A stretch of 64,000 bases of DNA from Streptomyces collinus (GCF_031348265.1 NZ_CP133771.1:744001-808000); one strand, 5' to 3'; counted from the stretch's first letter, positions 1 through 9,246 are shown. Translations and numbers: made by a program. Notes: generated by a model not told the origin, from the sequence alone.

Positions 1-799
1 CGCAATGCGCGATCAGCGGCGGGGGATGCCCGCAGTTGAGAATCAGGAGCCGGTCGCCGTCGTGCGGGATCTCGGCGAGCAGGGCCGTGGCAAAGTGCTC
101 GGGCTGGTCCTGGACGGGGAATGCGGCGCTGTGGCGCGTGACGGTGGTCTCCAGGCGGTGGACGATGCCCCGCAGGTCGGGCTCGTCGTAGGCGGCCTCC
201 CTGAAGCAGCTGATCACCGCCGAGGCCGCCCCCACCGCGGACAGGCCCTTGCCTCGTACGTCGCCTATGAGCAGCCGGACCCCGTGCGGTGTACCGATCG
301 CCTCGTAGAAGTCGCCGCCGACCCTGGCCTGTTCCTGGGCCGCCAGATACAGCGATTCGAGCTCGATGCCCTCGATGCGGCGCGGCAGGGGGCGTAGCAG
401 CACCTTCTGGACCGCGTCGGCGACGAGACGGACCTGGAAGAGCGTCTCCTCCCGCTGAAGCCGTACATGGCTGCCGTAGGCGGCGGCCAAGGTTACGGCG
501 ATGATCGCGGCCGAGGTGTACTGCGTCCCCAGATCGGTGTGGAAGAAGCTGAGGACGATCATGAGCAGGAAGCAGAACGCCCCCAGCACCATCGTGGGGA
601 GCACGGGCCACATCGCGGCCGCGAGTGCGGGCGCGGCGGGCAGAAGGCGGCTGAAGGCGATCTCCCTGGGTGTGGAGAACGCCAGGCCGGCGATGAGAAC
701 GGTCAGGACCAGGGGCGACAGCCTGGAGGCTTCCCATCGGCCGCTGTAGGCGGGGCGACGGCGCCACAGCCGTGCAGACGAGATCACAAAAAGCATCAT
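1..799 (-). CDS. SpoIIE/PP2C-type serine phosphatase with N-terminal membrane domain (3' part outside window)
   Basis: The gene is read leftward and runs off the window start; about 266 codons are visible. Two adjacent in-frame ATG codons at 799 and 796 begin it. The first 110 residues hold three or four hydrophobic segments. A SpoIIE-type phosphatase domain follows, with the motifs VGGDFYE, IGDVRGKGLSA and NCGHPPP that carry the metal-binding acidic residues. Family knowledge: such proteins dephosphorylate anti-anti-sigma factors in partner-switching systems of actinobacteria, here from the membrane. The gene is divergent from a second, larger SpoIIE protein, so the two may sense different inputs to one switch. 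The C-terminus cannot be seen, so an extra ATPase domain is possible. Confidence 0.85.
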   Translation of the reverse strand, partial: MMLFVISSARLWRRRPAYSGRWEASRLSPLVLTVLIAGLAFSTPREIAFSRLLPAAPALAAAMWPVLPTMVLGAFCFLLMIVLSFFHTDLGTQYTSAAIIAVTLAAAYGSHVRLQREETLFQVRLVADAVQKVLLRPLPRRIEGIELESLYLAAQEQARVGGDFYEAIGTPHGVRLLIGDVRGKGLSAVGAASAVISCFREAAYDEPDLRGIVHRLETTVTRHSAAFPVQDQPEHFATALLAEIPHDGDRLLILNCGHPPPLIAHC

Positions 800-870
800 A
801 TCGACCTAATGGGACACGGGGCGCGGAGGGATCATGCGACCTGCGCGAGATTGCGCGGCCGGCGGCCCTG

Positions 871-930
871 CCCGGAGGGGTCACGGCCGCGTCCGGAGGG
901 GTCGAGGCCGTACCTGGAGGGGTCGAGTCC
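871..930. repeat. three imperfect ~20-bp tandem repeats around GGAGGGGTC
   Basis: The core CGGAGGGGTC or TGGAGGGGTC recurs at about 20-bp spacing three times. The last two copies continue as GAG, the first as ACG. The array lies between the two divergent phosphatase genes. It could be a direct-repeat regulator site or a neutral expansion. Confidence 0.5.
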
Positions 931-1022
931 ACGCGAGGTACGGCCGGCCAGACGCCCGCGGTCAGCCGGGCCGGCCGGGGCGCGCCCTGGCCAGTCGGGA
1001 TCACCGGTGTTAGAAAGGTCGC

Positions 1023-3692
1023 ATGGCGAGTCCTATCGCCCGTTTTCGACGCCTGTCGGTCAAGCGCCTGATCAGCAAGAGCCCGCGCAGCGTGGCCGGG
1101 CAGGTGTTGGTTTTCCAGGTGGCCCTGGTGGTGCTGCTCGTAGCCTGCGGTGTCTTCGCCCTCATCCTGCAGTCGGAGCGGGACACCAGCGCCGAGGCGC
1201 GGCGCCGCTCCACGGCCGTGGCGCAGACCTTCGCGCACTCACCGGGTGTCCGCGCGGCATTGCGGACCCCTGACCCCAGCAAGATCCTCCAGCCGCTCAC
1301 CGAAGCGGCACGCCGGGCCGCCGACGTCGACTTCATCGTGGTCATGGACACCGAGGGCATCCGGTACACGCACCCCTTGCCGGACCGCATCGGAAAGCGG
1401 TTCGTGGGCGAGATCGCACCGTCGCTGGCGGGGAAGCTCTACGTGGAGAGCGTCGACGGCCCGCTCGGTCGCGAGGTGCAGGCCACGGTGCCGATCAAGG
1501 GCGCCGGCAGCGAGGTCGTCGGGCTCGTCTCGGCCGGGATGAAGGTCGAGAACGTCGAAAGTCAGTTGACCCGGCAACTACCGATCATCCTGGGCGCCGG
1601 GGCCGGAGCGCTCCTGTTGTCCATCGGCGTGACGGCACTGCTGGGCAGACGGCTGCGTCGGCAGACTCACAGCCTGGCCCCGGACGAGATGACCTTGATG
1701 TACGAGCACCACGACACCGTGCTCCACTCCGTTCGGGAAGGGGTGCTGATCGTGGCCGCCGACGGACGGCTGATGCTGGCGAACGACGAGGCCAGACGGC
1801 TGCTGGAGCTGCCCTCGGACATCGAGGGGCGGCTCGTCCCGGAACTGCCGGGCCTCGATCCCGAGATGAGGGCGCTGCTCGCCTCCGGGCGCGAGGCCAC
1901 CGACGAGGTGCACCTCGCCGGAGATCGGTTGCTCGCGGTCAACCAGCGGCCAACGGGTCGCGAGGGCGGCCCCCGGGAAACGGTGGTGACCCTGCGCGAC
2001 TCCACCGAGCTACAGGCGGTGACGGGCCGGGCGGAGGTGGCCCGGGAGCGGCTCAGGCTGCTGTACGACGCCGGGCTCCACATCGGTACCACCCTGGACG
2101 TGCTGCGCACTGCCGACGAGCTGGCGCGGGTCCCGATCCCCCGGTTCGCGGACTTCGTCACCGTGGACCTGGCCGACGCCGTCCTGCACGGCGAGGAGCC
2201 GGCCCCCACGGGGACGGACATGCGACGCGCGGCGGTGTCGGGCATCGTGGACGACCATCCGCTCACGGAACAGGGCCGGCTGTTCGACTACCTTCCCTCC
2301 ACGCCCCATGCGCGCGGCTACGGCAGCGGCCGCTCCCAGCTGGTGAGCGATCTGCCCTCCGCCACGGGCTGGCGCGTGCAGGACCCGGAGCGGGCCAAGG
2401 CGGTCATCGACTACGGCATCCACTCCCTCATCACCGCCCCCATCCAGGCCCGTGGCGTCGTGCTGGGCATGGCCAGCTTCTGGCGCACGCGGCAGCACGA
2501 GCCCTTCAACGAGGAGGACGTGTCACTGGCGGAGGAGCTGGTGGCCCGTGCCGCGATCAGCATCGACAACGCCCGCCGCTACACCCGCGAGCACGCCCTG
2601 GCCGTCACCCTCCAGCGCAGTCTGCTGCCGCAGGCCATGCCCGAGCAGAGCGCCCTCGACATCGCCTACCGCTACCTCCCCGCCCAGTCGGGCGTGGGCG
2701 GAGACTGGTTCGACGTGATCCCCATGCCGGGCGGCCGGGTGGCGCTGGCCGTCGGCGACGTGGTCGGTCACGGCCTCCACGCCGCCGCCACGATGGGACG
2801 GCTGCGTACCGCGGTGCACAACTTCTCCGCCCTGGATCTGCCACCCGACGAGTTGCTGAGCCATCTGGACGACCTGGTCGGAAGCATCGACCAGAACGAG
2901 GCGACTCAGAGCGCGGCGGGTGTCGTGGGTGCCACCTGCCTGTACGGGATCTACGACCCCGTGACGCGCCGCTACGTCATGGCGCGGGCCGGGCATCTGG
3001 CCCCGGCGCTGGTCCGGCCCGACGGGACCGTCACTTTCCCGGACGTGCCCGCCGGCCCGCCCCTTGGCCTCGGCGGCATGCCGTTCCAGACCGCGGAACT
3101 GTGCCTCGCCGAGGGGACCCAGCTCGTCCTGTACACCGACGGCCTCATCGAGGACCGCAGGCGCGACCTGGACGTGGGAATGGCGCTGCTGCGCGATGTG
3201 CTCACCGGCCACCCCGGCCGACCGCCCGAGGAGACCTGCCGGGACGTGCTGGACCGTGTGCTCCCCGAGCGTCCCAAGGACGACGTCGCCCTGCTCGTCG
3301 CCCGCACGCGGCAACTGCCGCCCGACCAGGTCGCCGACTGGGACGTACCACCGGACCCCGCCGCCGTCGCGGGCATGCGCGACGCCGTGTCCCGAAGGCT
3401 CGACGCATGGGGCCTGGCGGAGCTCGGCTTCGCCATGGAGCTCATCCTGAGCGAGCTCATCACCAACGCCATCCGCTACGGGTCCGGGCCGATCCATGTG
3501 CGGCTGATCCGCGACCGCACGCTGATCTGCGAAGTGGCCGACGGCAGCAGCACGTCACCGCATCTGCGGTACGCCGCGTCGACGGACGAGGGTGGCCGGG
3601 GCCTGTTCCTGGTGTCGCAGATGGCTGAGCGCTGGGGCACCCGTTACACCCCGCAGGGCAAGGTGATCTGGGCCGAGCAGGCCCTGCCCTAG
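1023..3692 (+). CDS. membrane sensor SpoIIE phosphatase with PAS, GAF and anti-sigma ATPase domains
   Basis: This is an 889-residue multidomain signalling protein. A transmembrane helix near residues 27-48 is followed by a CitA/DcuS-like extracellular sensor, recognisable from FIVVMDTEGIRYTHP near residue 105, and a second helix near 186-208. A PAS domain (near 230-330), a GAF domain (near 345-500), a SpoIIE phosphatase (GGDWFDV near 560, VGDVVGHGLHAA) and a C-terminal HATPase with N-box ELITNAIRYG near 808 complete it. Family knowledge: it can dephosphorylate an anti-anti-sigma factor and also act as an anti-sigma kinase-like module. The CitA-like sensor hints at a small carboxylate ligand, and a tricarboxylate-type cassette lies next to it. 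GAAAGG sits 4 nt before the ATG. Confidence 0.9.
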   Translation: MASPIARFRRLSVKRLISKSPRSVAGQVLVFQVALVVLLVACGVFALILQSERDTSAEARRRSTAVAQTFAHSPGVRAALRTPDPSKILQPLTEAARRAADVDFIVVMDTEGIRYTHPLPDRIGKRFVGEIAPSLAGKLYVESVDGPLGREVQATVPIKGAGSEVVGLVSAGMKVENVESQLTRQLPIILGAGAGALLLSIGVTALLGRRLRRQTHSLAPDEMTLMYEHHDTVLHSVREGVLIVAADGRLMLANDEARRLLELPSDIEGRLVPELPGLDPEMRALLASGREATDEVHLAGDRLLAVNQRPTGREGGPRETVVTLRDSTELQAVTGRAEVARERLRLLYDAGLHIGTTLDVLRTADELARVPIPRFADFVTVDLADAVLHGEEPAPTGTDMRRAAVSGIVDDHPLTEQGRLFDYLPSTPHARGYGSGRSQLVSDLPSATGWRVQDPERAKAVIDYGIHSLITAPIQARGVVLGMASFWRTRQHEPFNEEDVSLAEELVARAAISIDNARRYTREHALAVTLQRSLLPQAMPEQSALDIAYRYLPAQSGVGGDWFDVIPMPGGRVALAVGDVVGHGLHAAATMGRLRTAVHNFSALDLPPDELLSHLDDLVGSIDQNEATQSAAGVVGATCLYGIYDPVTRRYVMARAGHLAPALVRPDGTVTFPDVPAGPPLGLGGMPFQTAELCLAEGTQLVLYTDGLIEDRRRDLDVGMALLRDVLTGHPGRPPEETCRDVLDRVLPERPKDDVALLVARTRQLPPDQVADWDVPPDPAAVAGMRDAVSRRLDAWGLAELGFAMELILSELITNAIRYGSGPIHVRLIRDRTLICEVADGSSTSPHLRYAASTDEGGRGLFLVSQMAERWGTRYTPQGKVIWAEQALP

Positions 3693-3755
3693 GCGGTCGG
3701 CAGCCGTCCCCGAGACCGGCCGACCGGCCGGCCCGGACATGGGCCGCTCCGTTTC

Positions 3756-4709
3756 TCAGCCGCGCCGTACCGCACCGAGCTGGGCCCGGTGCAGCCCGGG
3801 GGCGGTGAACCGCTGCGCCACCGTGCGCAGGACGCGGGCCATCGCCTGGGCGGGCGGGGTGGCGGGACGGGCCGTGGCCCGGGCCAGGAGGATGCGGCGG
3901 GTGGGCGTCGGTACGTCGGAGGCGAACGGCAGGAGCCGTACGTCGCTGCGGCGGCTGGTGAGGGCCAGGCGAGGGGCAAGGGCGATGCCCAGCCCGGCGG
4001 CGACCATGGCCTGTGCCTCCTGGTAGTCGTGCGAGGAGTAGGCGATGCGCGGCTCGAAGCCCGCCTGGCGGCAGCTTCGGCGCAGGACGTCGGCGACGGG
4101 GTGGTTGTCGGCCCGGATGATCCACTCCTGGTCGGCGAGGTCGCCGAGGCGCACGGCGGGATGGCTGCGCAGCGGTGAGTCCGCGGGGACGACCAGCACC
4201 GTGGGGTCGTCCAGGAGGTGGGTGAGGGAGAGCGCCGGATCGTCGAGGCGGTTCCACTCGTAGTCCCAGAGCAGCCCCTGCTCCACCTCGCCGGTGTGCA
4301 GCATTTCCCGGAGCTCGGCGAGGACCCCGGCACGCACCTCGATACGGATGCCGGTGTGCCGGCGACGGAAGCGGGTGAGCGCGAGCGGCAGCAGGGACGC
4401 GCTGGCCGTGGGGAAGGAACCGAGCCGCAAAGTGCCCTGGTCGAGGGCCGTGAAGGAGTCCAAGTCGGCTTGTGCCGCGCGCAGTTCACGGCGGATCGCC
4501 TGACCGCGCTCGGCCAGCGCGGCACCCGCCGGGGTGGGGCGGATCCCGCGCGGCAGCCGCTCGATCAGGGGCTGCCCGGCCTCCTGCTCCAGCAGGGACA
4601 TCTGCTGGGAGGCGGCGGAGGTGGTCATGCCCAGCGCCCCGGCCGCGGCGGTGAGCGAACCGCGCTCGGTGGCCTCGGTCAGCAGCAGCAGTCGGCGCAC
4701 GTTCAGCAT
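3756..4709 (-). CDS. LysR-family transcriptional regulator
   Basis: 317 residues. The N-terminus (MLNVRRLLLLTEATERGSLTAAA) is the typical LysR winged helix-turn-helix, followed by a linker helix and a periplasmic-binding-like effector domain from about residue 90. I start it at the ATG whose next residues match the family N-terminus; the reading frame stays open about 41 codons further upstream but has no LysR homology there. It is divergent from the prpF-like gene, the usual arrangement for a LysR activator and its target. A TTTAG-N5-CTAAA palindrome lies 10 bp before its start codon. Likely role: control of the PrpF/carrier pair in response to a carboxylate. Confidence 0.9.
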   Translation of the reverse strand: MLNVRRLLLLTEATERGSLTAAAGALGMTTSAASQQMSLLEQEAGQPLIERLPRGIRPTPAGAALAERGQAIRRELRAAQADLDSFTALDQGTLRLGSFPTASASLLPLALTRFRRRHTGIRIEVRAGVLAELREMLHTGEVEQGLLWDYEWNRLDDPALSLTHLLDDPTVLVVPADSPLRSHPAVRLGDLADQEWIIRADNHPVADVLRRSCRQAGFEPRIAYSSHDYQEAQAMVAAGLGIALAPRLALTSRRSDVRLLPFASDVPTPTRRILLARATARPATPPAQAMARVLRTVAQRFTAPGLHRAQLGAVRRG

Positions 4710-4718
4710 GCCTGCGAC

Positions 4719-4733
4719 TTTAGCTGAACTAAA
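4719..4733. promoter_or_regulatory. LysR-type operator (TTTAG-N5-CTAAA)
   Basis: A perfect 5-bp inverted repeat with a 5-bp spacer fits the T-N11-A LysR box. It sits between the divergent lysR start (4709) and the prpF-like start (4878), where an autoregulatory or activating site is expected. Binding is inferred. Confidence 0.6.
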
Positions 4734-4877
4734 CCCAGGTGAAGCGAACTGCGATTGTTCCGAAGTCACGCCTCTGCCAAGGTCTCCGCAATCGCCGAGC
4801 GGTTCACCGGCCGGCAATGCGCCCGCAACCACCGCCCCGGCCTTCCCTCCCCCCGTCGACCAAGGAAGAGCTCAGAC

Positions 4878-5999
4878 GTGCACACTCCCGCGACCCTGGT
4901 GCGTGGCGGCACCAGCAAGTGCTGGCTGTTCAACCAGGTCGACGTCCCCGCCGGCCGTGCCGAACTGGGGAAGCTGCTGGTCTCCGCGTACGGCGCCACC
5001 GATCCCGTGGAACTGGACGGCGTGGGCGGGGCGACCCCCACCACCTCGAAGGCGGCGGTGGTCGGCGCCTCCCCCGAACCCGGCGTGGACGTGGACTATC
5101 TCTTCGCCCAGGTCGGCATCGGCACCGGCTCGGTCGAGTGGACGAGCAACTGCGGCAACTGCGCGACAGGCGTCGCCTTGTACGCGGTGGCGAAAGGCAT
5201 GGTGGCCATCACCGGCGACCGGACCCGTGTGGTGATGCGCAACACCAACACCGGCGCGGTCCTCGAAGGGCTGGTGGACACCACCGGTGGCGTCGTGCAC
5301 CACTTCGGCCGCCAGACCGTACCCGGCACCCGGGCCGGCGGGGTCGCCGTCGGCCTCACCTTCCGCGATCCGGCCGGCGGTTCCACCGGTTCACTGCTCC
5401 CCACCGGGCAGGCCGCGCAAGATCTGCCGATCGCTGCCGCCGAGCCGGTACGGGTGAGCATGGTGGACGCCGGAGCACCCGTCGTCCTCATCGACGCCCT
5501 CGGCGCCGGACGCACTGCCGCCGAACCACTGGAACGGATGGCCGCGGACGTGCCCTGGCTGCGCGCGGTGCGTCATACCGCCGCACCGCTGATGGGACTG
5601 CTCAAGCCGGGCGAAGAACCCGGTGACGCGGTGCCCAAGGTGGGCCTGGTGGCCCCGCCGGTGCCGTACACCACCACCCTGGGCGAGCAGATCGCGGCCG
5701 GGGACTACGACATCTCGGTGCGCATGCTCAGCATGAACGCCCCGCACCCCGCGATCGGCCTGACCTCCGCCGTCGCCGTCGCGGCGGCCGGGCTCGTCGA
5801 GGGCTCCGTGGTCTGCCGGACCGCAAGCGGCCCGCCCGAGGAATGGCTGCGTCTCGGCACACCCGCCGGCATCGTCGCGGTCCGCTGCACCGACGTACGG
5901 GACGGCCTGCCGCAGCGGGTCACCGTGCAACGCGCGGCACGGCTGCTCGCCGACGCCCGTATCTACGTCCCGGAAAGCGGCCGCACGCAAGCCGCCTGA
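4878..5999 (+). CDS. prpF: PrpF-family 2-methylaconitate/aconitate isomerase
   Basis: 373 residues starting with GTG after an AGGAAGAG stretch. The N-terminal GGTSKCW and the SNCGNCATG segment are characteristic of the PrpF family, which has a diaminopimelate-epimerase-like fold. Characterised members isomerise 2-methylaconitate, aconitate or 4-oxalomesaconate. There is no acnD or prpC next to it, so a propionate methylcitrate role is not supported. Instead it sits between a LysR regulator and a carboxylate carrier, which suggests catabolism of an imported aconitate- or tricarballylate-like acid. The open frame extends upstream to 4755, but that extension overlaps the regulatory region and lacks homology. 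Confidence 0.87.
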   Translation: MHTPATLVRGGTSKCWLFNQVDVPAGRAELGKLLVSAYGATDPVELDGVGGATPTTSKAAVVGASPEPGVDVDYLFAQVGIGTGSVEWTSNCGNCATGVALYAVAKGMVAITGDRTRVVMRNTNTGAVLEGLVDTTGGVVHHFGRQTVPGTRAGGVAVGLTFRDPAGGSTGSLLPTGQAAQDLPIAAAEPVRVSMVDAGAPVVLIDALGAGRTAAEPLERMAADVPWLRAVRHTAAPLMGLLKPGEEPGDAVPKVGLVAPPVPYTTTLGEQIAAGDYDISVRMLSMNAPHPAIGLTSAVAVAAAGLVEGSVVCRTASGPPEEWLRLGTPAGIVAVRCTDVRDGLPQRVTVQRAARLLADARIYVPESGRTQAA

Positions 6000-6103
6000 A
6001 CCGGGACGGACATCACCTCGGTCGGCCGGTCCCCCAGCCGTCCGCACCGGGACACCCCTCGCGCCCCCGGGCGCGCCCCTCCCCCATCGCACCAAGGACA
6101 AAG

Positions 6104-7357
6104 ATGTCTGCTGAAGTGATCTCCATAGGCGCGCTGCTGGTGATGTTCGTGGTCGGCACGATGCTGCCGATCAACCTGGGCATCCTCGCCTTCGTCGCCA
6201 CCTTCGCCGTCGGCACCGCCTCACTCGGCCTCACCGAGGACGAGATCTTCGAGGGGTTCCCGGCGAAGCTCTTCGTCACCATCGTCGGGGTCACCTACCT
6301 GTTCTCCGTCGCCCGCCGCAACGGCACCATCGACTGGCTCGTCGCGGCCGGGGTACGGCTGGTGCGCGGCAAGGTCGCGCTCATCCCCTGGGTGCTGTTC
6401 CTGGTGGCCGCCCTGCTGACGGCGTTCGGCACCTTCACCCCTGCCGCGGTCGCCATCCTCGCGCCGATCGGCATGAACTTCGCCTACCGCTACAAGCTCA
6501 ACCCGCTGGTCGTCGGCATGATGGTGATCAGCGGCGGACACGCGGGCGCGTTCTCCCCGCTCGCCGTGTCCGGTGCGCTGGTGCTCGGCCTGGTCGACAA
6601 GACCGAACTGCACGTCTCCGCGGTGACGTTGTTCAGCGCCAGCTTCCTGATCAACCTGGTGCTCTCGGCACTCACGTACGTGCTGCTCGCCAAGCGCCCC
6701 GCCCCACCGGCCGAGGGCTCCGAGGAAACGGCCGTGGGCGAGGACCTCGCCGTGTCCGGCAGGCCCGACTGGCGTCAGTGGCTCACCCTCGCCTGCCTGG
6801 TGGCGCTCGTGGTCGGTGCTCTCGGCTTCCATCTGGAGATCGGCTTCCTGGCCCTCGCGGCCGGTGCCCTGCTGGCGCTGGTGGACATGAAGCGGCAGGA
6901 GAAGGCCGTGGACGGCGTCAGCTGGTCCACCCTGTTGCTGGTCGCGGGCATGATGACCTACATCGCCATGCTGGAGAAGGCCGGCATCATCGAGAACATC
7001 TCCGAGCACGCGGCGGGCCTGGGCGCACCGGTCGCCGTCGCCCTGCTGCTGTGCTTCACCGTGGCCATCACCTCCGCCTTCGCCTCATCCACCGCGATCC
7101 TCACCGCGATCATCCCGATCGCCGTACCGCTGCTGCTCTCCAGCCACCTCAGCGCCGCCGGGCTGATCGCCGCTCTCGCCGTCTCCACGACGATCGTCGA
7201 CACCTCTCCCTTCTCCACCAACGGCGCACTCGTCCTCAGCAACGCCCGCGGGGTGGACCCCCGCCGCTTCTACCGCCAGGTCATCGGCTACACCGGCGGC
7301 ATCGTCGCCCTCGGCCCGGTCGTCGCCTGGGGCACGCTGGTCCTGCCCTGGTCGTAG
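6104..7357 (+). CDS. SLC13/MatC-like carboxylate permease
   Basis: 417 residues, almost entirely hydrophobic, with about ten to twelve membrane segments. The start ATG follows AAGGA at about 5 nt. The sequence resembles the MatC N-terminal/SLC13 and ArsB-NhaD type carriers: a conserved GTFTPAAVAILAPIG loop and a second-half SSTAILTAIIPIAVP motif, a two-fold pseudo-repeat. Such carriers import di- or tricarboxylates. It lies about 100 nt after the prpF-like gene on the same strand, so probably one transcript. Its substrate would be the acid isomerised by the PrpF protein. Confidence 0.85.
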   Translation: MSAEVISIGALLVMFVVGTMLPINLGILAFVATFAVGTASLGLTEDEIFEGFPAKLFVTIVGVTYLFSVARRNGTIDWLVAAGVRLVRGKVALIPWVLFLVAALLTAFGTFTPAAVAILAPIGMNFAYRYKLNPLVVGMMVISGGHAGAFSPLAVSGALVLGLVDKTELHVSAVTLFSASFLINLVLSALTYVLLAKRPAPPAEGSEETAVGEDLAVSGRPDWRQWLTLACLVALVVGALGFHLEIGFLALAAGALLALVDMKRQEKAVDGVSWSTLLLVAGMMTYIAMLEKAGIIENISEHAAGLGAPVAVALLLCFTVAITSAFASSTAILTAIIPIAVPLLLSSHLSAAGLIAALAVSTTIVDTSPFSTNGALVLSNARGVDPRRFYRQVIGYTGGIVALGPVVAWGTLVLPWS

Positions 7358-7368
7358 CGGCCGTCGGC

Positions 7369-8538
7369 TCAGAAGGCCGGCGGGGACTGCTCGGCGGCCT
7401 GGCCCTGGCGGCGCGCCCCCAGTACCGCCTCGTGCAGCCTTTCCTGAGCCATCGTCAGGCACGCGTAGACCGCCCCTTGCGCGGTCGAGATACCGATCAG
7501 ATGCGGCACCGTCCTGATCTCCGGGACCGCCGGAAGACTCCGCTCCAGTCGCCGGCGCACCTCGGGAACCACTTCGTCGACGAGCGGACGCAGACGGCCC
7601 ACGAAGTAGACCGACTCGGGGTCCAGCGTCACTGCGACGACGCTGACGGCAGTGACGATCGCCGTCGTGAACGCCTCGAGCACCTCGGCACGCGGACCCT
7701 CGGGCTGGGGCTCCAGCCAGAGGTCCTCGATGCGTTCGAGCTCGAGCCCGCGCTTACGCGCGATCCTGAGAAGGCCCCTGGTACTCAGCAGTTCGTCGAG
7801 GATCTCGTTGCCGGCCCCGGAGGAAAGCACACCGATGTCGCCGAAGGTGGGCGTGTTCCCCCGGGCCAGCTCGTGCTCGGTGCAACTGGCGAAGTTCAGT
7901 ATGGTGCTGACGCTGAAGAGCGCGGCATTGGAGATGGTGGCGTCGTTCGTGAGGATCCCGAGCAGGGCCGCGTTGGCATCGCTGTCGAGAAGCACGGGGG
8001 CGTCGACGAGATCCTGGATGGCCCGGTGAAGACCGGAGCCCTCAAAGATCTTCATCGACTCCGCGGGGCCGAAGATCTCCGTGCCGCCCCGGACCCGGCC
8101 GGGAACCGCGGCGACGATCTGACGCAGCGGGCCCTGCGCGGAGTCGGCGGCCTCGGCGATCAGGTCGACCAGCCAGCGTGCGGCGTCCTCGACCTCCTGG
8201 TGGTCTGCGGTGGGAACAGCCAGGTGGTGCACCTCGCGGCCCCTGAGGTCGGTCACCAGTACACCGGTGGTCTGCGCACCGAAGCTGATGCCGGCGACAT
8301 GCCCGGTCGTGCCGGGCAGATCGAGATAGGTGGAACGACGGCCGCGGCCGGTGACCTCGTCCATTCCGCCGTCGACGACGAACCCGTCGGCCCTGAGCTC
8401 CTCCACCGCTCTGGACACCGTGGCCTTGCTCAGACCGGTCAGCTCGATCAGCTGGTTCCGGGTCAGGGGCGCGTGGGAGAGGACGACGTCGAGAACCGAC
8501 GCCTTGTTGTGGTCGCGGGGAGTGGGGTTCGAGGTCAC
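7369..8538 (-). CDS. ROK-family transcriptional repressor (degenerate kinase fold)
   Basis: 389 residues from a GTG start. A MarR/XylR-like winged helix (NQLIELTGLSKATVSRAVEEL) occupies the first 60 residues, followed by a ROK fold. The usual ROK phosphate loop is degenerate and the CxCGxxGC zinc motif is absent; the corresponding stretch reads VLSSGAGNEILDE. It is therefore a sensor-regulator rather than a sugar kinase. No Shine-Dalgarno is visible; TATGGT lies about 6 nt before the GTG, consistent with a leaderless mRNA. The start codon is inside a GTCACGTGAC palindrome. It is divergent from the amine oxidase gene and likely controls the 9-21 kb catabolic island. Confidence 0.87.
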   Translation of the reverse strand: MTSNPTPRDHNKASVLDVVLSHAPLTRNQLIELTGLSKATVSRAVEELRADGFVVDGGMDEVTGRGRRSTYLDLPGTTGHVAGISFGAQTTGVLVTDLRGREVHHLAVPTADHQEVEDAARWLVDLIAEAADSAQGPLRQIVAAVPGRVRGGTEIFGPAESMKIFEGSGLHRAIQDLVDAPVLLDSDANAALLGILTNDATISNAALFSVSTILNFASCTEHELARGNTPTFGDIGVLSSGAGNEILDELLSTRGLLRIARKRGLELERIEDLWLEPQPEGPRAEVLEAFTTAIVTAVSVVAVTLDPESVYFVGRLRPLVDEVVPEVRRRLERSLPAVPEIRTVPHLIGISTAQGAVYACLTMAQERLHEAVLGARRQGQAAEQSPPAF

Positions 8539-9141
8539 GTGACGACCATAGCGAGCGCGGTGCGCCGGTCCTGCCGGGACCGGCCTGGGTGTGATGATCG
8601 CGGGCTTCGGCGGAGTGACGTAAGGCTGTCCGCGCCCGCCTGCGGTCGTCGATCGGGTCCGCTGGAGGGTGCCCTCAGGGCCCTCTCCCTCGTCTTCTGT
8701 CGTGCCGGACGGTTCTCGGCTCATCTGTCATGCACTCCGAAGGGTCCCCGAAGCCTTCCCGCCAGATTCGCCGCACCGCGGCGCAGGCCAGGAGGCCGGG
8801 GGTCGATGACCAACTGACTGTCGGCAGCGAACATCGATCAGACGGTGGACCCCTGTGTGGTCAGCAGCCGCGGCGCAGTGACGCCGCCGGGCTGATCGCC
8901 CCATGATGCAGGGCGACTTGACCGTGTGCCGGCGACCCTACCACTCGTGATCAACCCCTTCCCGCCCGCGTCCGACGCCGCCCAGCGGTATATCCCCTGC
9001 GCAAGACGCTGGTCGCCCGTCCGCTCGGCGTCTAGATTGAGCCGCTGTACACGGATCCGCAGCTTCCGGATCGCCCCAGGATCGCCACGTCCACATCCCC
9101 TGCCCGCATCGATCGCCGGACCGCATATCCAAGAGCTTATT
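8539..9141. other. long intergenic region between ROK regulator and amine oxidase
   Basis: About 600 bp with no credible gene. On the minus strand a GAGTGGTAGGGTC segment (8934-8946) repeats the -10 region of the oxidase promoter (9166-9178), but no matching -35 or operator is beside it. It could mark a regulator promoter with a leader of several hundred bases. Confidence 0.4.
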
Positions 9142-9177
9142 GTTTCAGGTTGGAACTGGAACTAAGAGTGGTAGGGT
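9142..9177 (+). promoter_or_regulatory. promoter with overlapping operator, copy 1
   Basis: GTTTCAG-N7-CTGGAAC (9142-9162) is an inverted repeat with one mismatch. A -35-like TTGGAA (9150-9155) lies inside it, followed after 16 bp by a -10-like TAGGGT (9172-9177). The same arrangement recurs at 11560-11595 with near-identical bases. An operator over the -35 box implies repression. The divergent ROK protein is the obvious candidate. Confidence 0.75.
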
Positions 9178-9246
9178 CTGGGCGCAGCAGCGAGCACCTT
9201 CCGACACCCCGAGCGGCTGACGGCACTGGCAGGAGAGAGCAGCGAC

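Noticed and set aside
467..1273. plus-strand open frame overlapping both phosphatase genes
   Set aside because: Arg/Gly-rich antisense-type translation with no family motif; it overlaps real coding sequence on both sides.
3693..3755. terminator between convergent phosphatase and lysR genes
   Set aside because: GGCCGACCGGCCGGCC-like repeats can pair in several ways; no single convincing hairpin.
8934..8946. minus-strand copy of the GAGTGGTAGGGTC promoter element
   Set aside because: No operator or -35 at the correct spacing, so I did not call it a third regulated promoter.
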